Shown one piece after another: positions 1-5,538 of a stretch of DNA of 5,538 nt. Under the pieces are notes generated by a model. It saw only the letters and a program-made list of their open reading frames with translations, had not been told where the DNA came from and did no database searches. The stretch is taken from the NCBI GenBank assembly GCA_017557475.1, contig JAFYYO010000125.1:1-5538 (forward strand), written 5' to 3'. The DNA comes from Bacteroidaceae bacterium. Its GTDB lineage: Bacteria; Bacteroidota; Bacteroidia; Bacteroidales; Bacteroidaceae. The position numbers and the translations under genes are program-made. Within the stretch, counting starts at the first letter, position 1, and each line of letters begins with the position of its first letter.

Positions 1-2207
1 AGTCGCAAAGTGTCGGCTCCGTAGTTCTCAACAATCATATCTGGGTTGACGACATTGTACATCGACTTCGACATCTTCTCGATTGCCCAGCCACAAACGT
101 ACTTACCATCCTCGAGAACGAACTCTGCGGTAGCATATTCGGGACTCCAAGCCTTGAAGGCATCAAGGTCGAGAATGTCGTTCTTCACAATGTTGACGTC
201 CACATGAATAGGAGTAACATCGTACTGATCCTTGAGTCCGAAGGAAACGAAGGTGTTCGTCTCCTTTATTCTATAGACGAAGTTCGAGCGACCTTGAATC
301 ATTCCCTGGTTGACGAGCTTCTTGAAAGGCTCTTCCTTCTTACTGATTCCGTAGTCGAAGAGGAACTTGTTCCAGAAGCGGGAATATATGAGGTGACCAG
401 TTGCATGCTCTGATCCGCCCACATAGAGGTCGACGTTCTGCCAATAAGAGGCAGCCTTGTCGCTCACCAAAGCCTGATTATTGTGCGGGTCCATGTAGCG
501 AAGATAGTAAGCGCTGCTGCCTGCAAAGCCTGGCATGGTGTAGAGTTCGATGGGGAAGACTGTCTTCTCGTCGATGAGTTTCTTGTCCACAATCTTGCGA
601 TTTGCCTCGTCCCAAGCCCAGATCTGGGCATTTCCAAGAGGAGGTTCGCCTGTTTCCGTGGGCAGGAACTTCTCGACTTGTGGCAGTTCGACGGGCAGAC
701 ATTCCTCTGGTATCATAGTGGGAATGCCGTTCTTATAATAGACTGGGAACGGCTCGCCCCAGTATCTTTGACGGCTGAAGATGGCGTCGCGAAGACGATA
801 GTTCACCTTAACTCGACCAAGATTGTGTGCTTTGACGAAGCGTTTCGTTTCTGCAATCGCCTCCTTGATGCTAAGTCCATTCAGGCAGAGACTCTCGCCA
901 TCGTACTTCACACTCTTGTCTGGGCTGATAGGAGAATTGATTACTGTGCCCTCTTTGGCGTCGTAACTTTCTTCCGAGATGTCTGCTCCTTCCACAAGAG
1001 GAATGATGGGCAGGTCGAAATGCTTGGCGAAAGCATAGTCTCTGCTGTCGTGAGCAGGCACAGCCATAATGGCTCCCGTTCCATAACCAGCAAGGACGTA
1101 CTCTGCGACATAGATGGGACAACGGTCACCAGTAATGGGATTGATGCCGTAAGCTCCGCTGAAGACGCCTGTTACGGTGTGGTCTATCATGCGTTCCCTC
1201 TCAGTTCGACTCTTTACATATTTAATGTATTCGTCTACTGCGGCTCTTTGTTCAGGCGTAGTTACCTTATCAACCAGTTCGCTTTCAGGAGCCAGAACGA
1301 AGAAGGTGACACCGAACATCGTGTCTGCTCTTGTGGTGAAGATGGTGAAAGAGCCTTCTGTCTCTCCATCCATGGAGAGGGTATAGGGGATTTCTATCTC
1401 GGCACCTTCGCTTCTGCCTATCCAGTTCTTTTGCGTTTCCTTGATGCTTTCGCTCCAATCAATCGTTTCGAGTCCGTCGAGGAGGCGTTGACTGTAGGCG
1501 CTGACACGCAGACACCATTGCCGCATCTTCTTTTGTTCAACGGGATAGCCACCTCGAACACTCACGCCTTCGACGACTTCATCGTTGGCGAGGACTGTGC
1601 CAAGTTTGGGACACCAGTTCACCATCGTCTCGCCCAAGAAAGCGATTCTGTAGTTCATCAGCAGGTCGCTTTGAGCCTTTTCATCGGCTGGCCAAGTGCC
1701 CTCAGCCTTGAACTTCTCGATGAGTTTCTCGATGGGTTGAGCCTTTTGGAGTTCTTCGTCGAAGTACGAGTTGAACATCTTCTGGAAGGCCCACTGCGTC
1801 CAATGATAATAATCGGGTGAGCAAGTGCGCACTTCTCTGTCCCAATCGAACGAGAAACCTATTTTGTCGAGCTGCTCACGATAGCGGTCAATGTTGGCAA
1901 AGGTTGTCTTTTCTGGGTGCTGACCCGTTTTGATGGCGTATTGTTCTGCAGGCAGGCCATAAGCATCATAACCCATTGGATTCAAGACATTAAAGCCTTG
2001 CAGACGCTTGTAGCGAGCATAGATGTCGCTTGCGATGTAGCCAAGCGGGTGACCAACATGCAGTCCTGCGCCGCTGGGGTAGGGGAACATGTTCAGGACA
2101 TAGAACTTCTGTCGGTTCTCATCCTCAGTTACCTTGTATGTCTGGCGTTCCGTCCAAAGGCGGTGCCACTTTTGTTCTATCTCACGAAAGCTGTATTCTC
2201 TTGCCAT
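1..2207 (-). CDS. leuS: Leucyl-tRNA synthetase, N-terminal 735 codons (runs off left edge)
   Basis: Class Ia aminoacyl-tRNA synthetase that charges tRNA-Leu with leucine in the cytoplasm. The frame is open from ATG at 2207 to the window edge with no stop or frameshift. Visible motifs: the HIGH-type signature HVGH at residues 50-53 (in [17 protein letters not shown]); the threonine-rich editing segment TTRADT at about 291-296; the CP1 editing signature [15 protein letters not shown], with the AHD aspartate at about residue 387, so proofreading looks intact; [13 protein letters not shown] at the return to the catalytic fold; [16 protein letters not shown]; and KMSKS at 711-715. Bacterial LeuRS is usually about 800-950 residues, so the anticodon-binding and C-terminal domains are outside the window. 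The start [14 protein letters not shown] fits the family. No Shine-Dalgarno is seen. The upstream barrel gene ends 7 nt before it on the same strand, so co-transcription is likely. The long plus-strand open frame across 483-1820 is an antisense shadow. Confidence 0.98.
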   Translation of the reverse strand, partial: MAREYSFREIEQKWHRLWTERQTYKVTEDENRQKFYVLNMFPYPSGAGLHVGHPLGYIASDIYARYKRLQGFNVLNPMGYDAYGLPAEQYAIKTGQHPEKTTFANIDRYREQLDKIGFSFDWDREVRTCSPDYYHWTQWAFQKMFNSYFDEELQKAQPIEKLIEKFKAEGTWPADEKAQSDLLMNYRIAFLGETMVNWCPKLGTVLANDEVVEGVSVRGGYPVEQKKMRQWCLRVSAYSQRLLDGLETIDWSESIKETQKNWIGRSEGAEIEIPYTLSMDGETEGSFTIFTTRADTMFGVTFFVLAPESELVDKVTTPEQRAAVDEYIKYVKSRTERERMIDHTVTGVFSGAYGINPITGDRCPIYVAEYVLAGYGTGAIMAVPAHDSRDYAFAKHFDLPIIPLVEGADISEESYDAKEGTVINSPISPDKSVKYDGESLCLNGLSIKEAIAETKRFVKAHNLGRVKVNYRLRDAIFSRQRYWGEPFPVYYKNGIPTMIPEECLPVELPQVEKFLPTETGEPPLGNAQIWAWDEANRKIVDKKLIDEKTVFPIELYTMPGFAGSSAYYLRYMDPHNNQALVSDKAASYWQNVDLYVGGSEHATGHLIYSRFWNKFLFDYGISKKEEPFKKLVNQGMIQGRSNFVYRIKETNTFVSFGLKDQYDVTPIHVDVNIVKNDILDLDAFKAWSPEYATAEFVLEDGKYVCGWAIEKMSKSMYNVVNPDMIVENYGADTLR

Positions 2208-2214
2208 GATTTAC

Positions 2215-2952
2215 TTAGAAACGATAGCCGAAGGTAATGCTGAAGTTGAAGTTATGTACCTTGGGGAGACGTTTAGGCCCGCCAAAGGTAAGCTTAGTTG
2301 CTTCGTAATAAGCATCACGAAGGCTGTTACGGTACATATCTGTCAAACCCCAGTCGCAGCCGAACATCAGGTTGTAATGCTGGTTATACTCGGCTCCAAC
2401 GCGGAAACCAATGCCTGCATCCCAACGCTGGAAAGTCAACTTTTCAACATTGTCGGAGTTCTTAAAGGCTTTGAATGTGTAGTCATCCTCCATTTCTCTA
2501 ACTTCAGCACCATCTTCATCGATGCTCATCTTGTGCTTACCACCGACACCAACTGCGAAATAAGGTCCCACTTCACCATAGAAACCAAGTTCCTCCATTG
2601 GATTATAGCGGAAACCAACGCGGATGGGCACTTCGAAGTAGTGCAAAGCATACTTGGCTGTTGCATCGACATCTGTTTCGAAGAAAGCTCCCTGAGCAGA
2701 AACTTTGCCGCCCTTCATAGTCCAGTCGACGCCGGCTGTAACGTATGTTCCATGAGCTTTGGGAAGCACATAATCCACTCTGGCTCCCATCATGGCACCA
2801 GCCTTTGAGTCGTAATTGCTGTTTTGGAGTTTTGAAACGTTCAATCCGAAGAGTCCCATGTAGGTGAAACCTTCAGCTGGTTCGAACTCTAAAGCCTTTG
2901 CGCTGCTTGCGCACATTGCCATTGCGAGGGCAATAAAAACGATCTTTTTCAT
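2215..2952 (-). CDS. Outer-membrane beta-barrel protein, PorT/OMP_b-brl_2-like
   Basis: Predicted 245-residue outer-membrane protein of the small beta-barrel type common in Bacteroidota; its specific role is unknown. Residues 1-20 form a signal peptide (MKK, hydrophobic core, cleavage after SAKA). Cys14 is not in a good lipobox, so it is not called a lipoprotein. The mature part has alternating aromatic/hydrophobic strands, the characteristic YFEVPIRVGF segment (about 105-114) followed by GEVGPYFAVGVGGK (about 126-139), an acidic loop (about 142-160), and a C-terminal strand ending FGYRF with terminal Phe, the usual barrel-insertion signal. I place the start at 2952. The frame stays open upstream to 3216, but that extension would cross the promoter and the 22-bp array and would bury the signal peptide. 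A good promoter lies 46 nt upstream. The gene ends 7 nt before leuS. The family resemblance was read by eye and was not searched against a profile. Confidence 0.9.
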   Translation of the reverse strand: MKKIVFIALAMAMCASSAKALEFEPAEGFTYMGLFGLNVSKLQNSNYDSKAGAMMGARVDYVLPKAHGTYVTAGVDWTMKGGKVSAQGAFFETDVDATAKYALHYFEVPIRVGFRYNPMEELGFYGEVGPYFAVGVGGKHKMSIDEDGAEVREMEDDYTFKAFKNSDNVEKLTFQRWDAGIGFRVGAEYNQHYNLMFGCDWGLTDMYRNSLRDAYYEATKLTFGGPKRLPKVHNFNFSITFGYRF

Positions 2953-2997
2953 AATGTATTTAATTGGTTTAAGTTGTTTAACTTCGCAAATAATGTG

Positions 2998-3028
2998 CAA
3001 AGGTACGAATAAGTGAGCGAAATACAAA
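2998..3028 (-). promoter_or_regulatory. Bacteroidota-type promoter for the barrel gene and probably leuS
   Basis: On the minus strand a TTTG (3028-3025) is followed after 19 nt by TACCTTTG (3005-2998). This matches the Bacteroidota housekeeping consensus, a -33 TTTG and a -7 TAnnTTTG separated by about 19-21 nt. Transcription would start near 2990-2993, leaving a leader of about 40 nt before the ATG at 2952. The leader is A/T-rich without a Shine-Dalgarno, which is normal for this phylum. No closer promoter is evident for leuS, so it may supply both genes. The match is seen in the sequence; activity is inferred. Confidence 0.75.
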
Positions 3029-3078
3029 AGGAAAACGCAAGTTTTTCTTTTTATTTCCTGTCCGAGGAACATTTGAGG

Positions 3079-3364
3079 TTGGACTACGAGAAACGTAGAA
3101 TTTGCTGAAAAGATGTGCTTGGTCATCGGAAAAAACACGACAAGTTTTTGAAAAAGGCGTGCAGAAAATGGCAACAAAACAGGCGAAGTTGGCCGACGAC
3201 CCACGGTTAAATTCAAAACATAACACGTTATGTTTGCAAACTAACCACGTCTAGTTTGCCAACGACACACGTTAAATCCGTCGATGAAATGGGCCAAAAT
3301 TGGTCGAAAAACACATCTTTCCTGACCTTTTTCTCTGCTTGATCAGAAGAGTAAAAACGTTAAG
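3079..3364. repeat. Imperfect tandem array with 22-bp period
   Basis: The core is four consecutive 22-bp units at 3189-3276. Each has CACG at the same offset (3202, 3224, 3246, 3268), usually preceded by an A/C-rich AAC-type segment and by TTTGC or TTGGC at the unit start. Units starting at 3233 and 3255 both begin TTTGC; those at 3189 and 3255 share a GCC(G/A)ACGAC-then-CACG pattern and a following TTAAA. Weaker units keep the phase outside the core: CACG at 3136, AACG at 3092, CAGG at 3180, CACA at 3312 and AACGTTAAG at 3356, all whole multiples of 22 bp from the core. Units at about 3114, 3158, 3290 and 3334 are poor matches. The array lies upstream of the barrel promoter, with its strong part about 160-250 bp from the -33 element. 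I do not know its function: an array of protein-binding sites, a decayed satellite, or a DNA-architecture element are all possible. Core confidence is higher than for the flanks. Confidence 0.55.
3216..3259. repeat. Nested inverted repeats in the two central array units
   Basis: A 20-bp near-perfect dyad, AAACATAACACGTTATGTTT, occupies 3216-3235: arms of 9 nt around a central AC. A second dyad has arms AAACTA (3238-3243) and TAGTTT (3252-3257), extended outward to GCAAACTA/TAGTTTGC (3236-3243 and 3252-3259). Both dyads are centred on CACG, and their centres are exactly 22 bp apart. The perfect 10-bp palindrome GTTTGCAAAC (3232-3241) bridges them. Such phased dyads look like tandem operator half-sites for a dimeric regulator, but could also form hairpins or cruciforms. 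No regulator gene is present in the window. Confidence 0.6.
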
Positions 3365-3490
3365 TTGCTGAGTATGAAAGCTCTACAAAAATCGCAAAAA
3401 ATGAGGTCTTCGTGACCTTCGCTCAAAAAGAAAGCCGTTTTTCTTAATTAAGATGAGTGAAACAAGGAAAAAGCTTTACAAAATAAACTG
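3365..3490. other. A/T-rich intergenic stretch with no recognised gene
   Basis: I see no credible coding sequence or RNA gene here. There are only small local structures: a 5-bp stem AGGTC/GACCT around TTCGT at 3404-3418, and an A/T-rich stem AAGAAA...TTTCTT beside TTAATTAA at about 3430-3450. Neither has the GC content or T-tract expected of a strong terminator. The array period is no longer convincing, although one segment around 3392-3406 resembles the unit near 3169-3183 out of phase. Confidence 0.5.
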
Positions 3491-3677
3491 GTTTTGACCC
3501 CACCCCTGCCCCTCCCATTGAATGGGAGGGGAGTTAAGAATGATTCCTCTTCCCTTTTCAAACCTGTTGCGGAAAGGTTGTAAAAAAACTCCCCTCCCAT
3601 TTTAGGGGAGGGGTTGTGTCTGTTCCTTTTAGCTCCCCTCCCATTTGAGGGGAGGGGTAAAGGGGTGGGGTAGAAAC
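3491..3677. repeat. GC-rich palindromic intergenic element with inverted termini
   Basis: The element is bounded by perfect 11-bp inverted repeats ACCCCACCCCT (3497-3507) and AGGGGTGGGGT (3661-3671). These extend to 17 bp with two mismatches (3491-3507 against 3661-3677). Inside are three copies of one hairpin-forming motif: CCCCTCCC...GGGAGGGG at 3509-3531 (a 23-bp palindrome with 11-bp arms), 3591-3613 and 3635-3657. The first and last copies sit next to the termini in mirrored order, so the whole element is roughly self-complementary. It has no coding capacity. GC-rich palindromic repeats of this general look occur between genes in many Bacteroidota, so a dispersed REP- or MITE-like repeat is my best reading. 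No target-site duplication is obvious. Copy number cannot be judged from one window. Confidence 0.8.
3582..3613 (-). terminator. Intrinsic terminator for the CE1 esterase
   Basis: On the minus strand an 8-bp all-G/C-rich stem, CCCCTCCC/GGGAGGGG with a 7-nt loop (3613-3591), is followed after AG by seven consecutive T residues (3588-3582). It lies about 90 nt past the esterase stop codon and is one of the three hairpins of the surrounding palindromic element. The hairpin at 3635-3657 comes first in the transcript but lacks a T-tract. The sequence fits rho-independent termination; termination itself is inferred. Confidence 0.7.
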
Positions 3678-3702
3678 AAGAAAGTTGTGGTGCAAGAACC
3701 CC

Positions 3703-4965
<1,263 letters not shown>

Positions 4966-4984
4966 TTATATAAAAAGGAAGAAA

Positions 4985-5538
4985 ATGAGACGTATTCTCC
5001 TGCCTTTAGTGGCATTGTTCATGATAATACAGGGTGTTTTCGGAAGCGACCTGACAGGTTTCAGCGTTTGCCGTATGAAAGAACCCACTGGAATAGTCCG
5101 AACGGCACAATTCTCCTGGCAGACCGAAAGCAATAAGACCAATGTATGGCAATCTGCTTATCGCCTTTGTGTGGCGACATCCGAGGCTGACCTCAAGGCG
5201 GAACGCAACTTGCTTTGGGACAGCGGCAAAACTAATTCCGACGAAAGCGTGGCTGTACCCTATCAGGGACGTCGCTTGCCCTACGCTAGCAAAGTGTTCT
5301 GGCAGGTGGAAGTCTGGCTCAGCACAGGCGAACATCTGAGGAGTCCCGTGCAAAGCTTCCTGACTGGTCTCAAGCAGTTCCAGCCCGAAGCACAATGGAT
5401 AGGCAAGGACGATGCCGATAAGATCGTGGTAGGCGAAGGCGATAGCCGTGATCTTCCTGCCCGTTATCTGCGTCGCACTTTCTCCGTCAAAAGCAAAGTT
5501 CGTCGCGCCACACTCTATATAAGTGGTATGGGATGGGG
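4985..5538 (+). CDS. Secreted GH78-type alpha-L-rhamnosidase, N-terminal 184 codons (runs off right edge)
   Basis: Start of an exported glycoside hydrolase predicted to release terminal alpha-L-rhamnose from pectic rhamnogalacturonan or rhamnosylated glycosides. Residues 1-20 are a signal peptide (MRR, hydrophobic core, cleavage near VFG|SD). Residues about 22-128 resemble the Ig/FnIII-like domain that opens Bacteroidota GH78 enzymes: EPTGI, FSWQT, WQSAYRLCVA, LWDSGK (77-82), a VPYQGRRLPYASKVFWQVEVW strand pair and STGE. From about 137 (QWIG) through PARYLRRTF (158-166) to ATLYISGMGW (175-184) it matches the beginning of the rhamnosidase N-terminal carbohydrate-binding domain. The catalytic (alpha/alpha)6 barrel with its acid residues lies beyond the window; the family is usually 700-1100 residues. 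The start has an AGGA 8-11 nt upstream, the best Shine-Dalgarno-like match here. The divergent neighbour is the CE1 esterase, which supports a shared plant-glycan role. The minus-strand frame across 5006-5395 is a shadow. Confidence 0.88.
   Translation, partial: MRRILLPLVALFMIIQGVFGSDLTGFSVCRMKEPTGIVRTAQFSWQTESNKTNVWQSAYRLCVATSEADLKAERNLLWDSGKTNSDESVAVPYQGRRLPYASKVFWQVEVWLSTGEHLRSPVQSFLTGLKQFQPEAQWIGKDDADKIVVGEGDSRDLPARYLRRTFSVKSKVRRATLYISGMGW

Noticed and set aside
483..1820. 445-codon plus-strand open frame
   Set aside because: It is exactly antiparallel, codon on codon, to intact leuS. It arises because leuS rarely uses TTA, CTA and TCA codons there, and its product has no family resemblance.
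2134..2808. 224-codon plus-strand open frame
   Set aside because: It is antisense to the barrel gene and the leuS start, with no recognisable domain or promoter.
2953..3216. N-terminal extension of the barrel protein to an upstream ATG
   Set aside because: It would translate through a good promoter and the repeat array, and would put 88 unlike residues before a clear signal peptide.
3079..3364. CRISPR array
   Set aside because: The period of 22 bp is too short, no invariant repeat alternates with unique spacers, and no cas gene is present.
5006..5395. 129-codon minus-strand frame
   Set aside because: It is antisense to the start of the GH78 gene, which matches its family over the whole visible length.

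Overview
The window looks like chromosomal DNA from a member of the Bacteroidota, most likely a Prevotella-type gut or rumen Bacteroidales species. The evidence is a good TTTG-N19-TAnnTTTG promoter (the Bacteroidota sigma consensus), little or no Shine-Dalgarno sequence at most starts, a PorT/OMP_b-brl_2-type outer-membrane barrel, and secreted CE1 and GH78 carbohydrate-active enzymes. The genus is an inference; the phylum is well supported.

Layout from left to right: (1) 1-2207, minus strand, the first 735 codons of leucyl-tRNA synthetase (leuS); its C-terminal part lies beyond the left edge. (2) 2215-2952, minus strand, a 245-residue outer-membrane beta-barrel protein ending only 7 nt before leuS, so the two are probably co-transcribed from a promoter at about 2998-3028. 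(3) 2953-3702, a 750-bp gene-free region. It holds that promoter, an imperfect tandem array with a 22-bp period (core 3189-3276, degenerate flanks about 3079-3364), an A/T-rich stretch, and a compact GC-rich palindromic element (about 3491-3677) with inverted ends. One hairpin of that element carries a T-tract and should terminate the upstream esterase transcript. (4) 3703-4854, minus strand, a secreted CE1-family esterase with an N-terminal CBM48/E-set-like domain. (5) 4985-5538, plus strand, the first 184 codons of a secreted GH78-type alpha-L-rhamnosidase, divergent from the esterase across a 130-bp intergenic region.

The esterase and rhamnosidase form a plausible plant-polysaccharide module: one removes acyl or feruloyl esters, the other cleaves rhamnose from pectin or rhamnosides. 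No SusC/SusD pair or regulator is visible, so it may be an isolated pair or the edge of a larger locus. LeuS and the barrel are unrelated to that module.

The least expected feature is the 22-bp-phased array just upstream of the barrel/leuS promoter. Four consecutive units carry CACG at 3202, 3224, 3246 and 3268, exactly 22 bp apart. The two inner units are dyads, and weaker units keep the same phase on both sides. I do not recognise it as a named element. No new protein system was found; the coding genes belong to known families.
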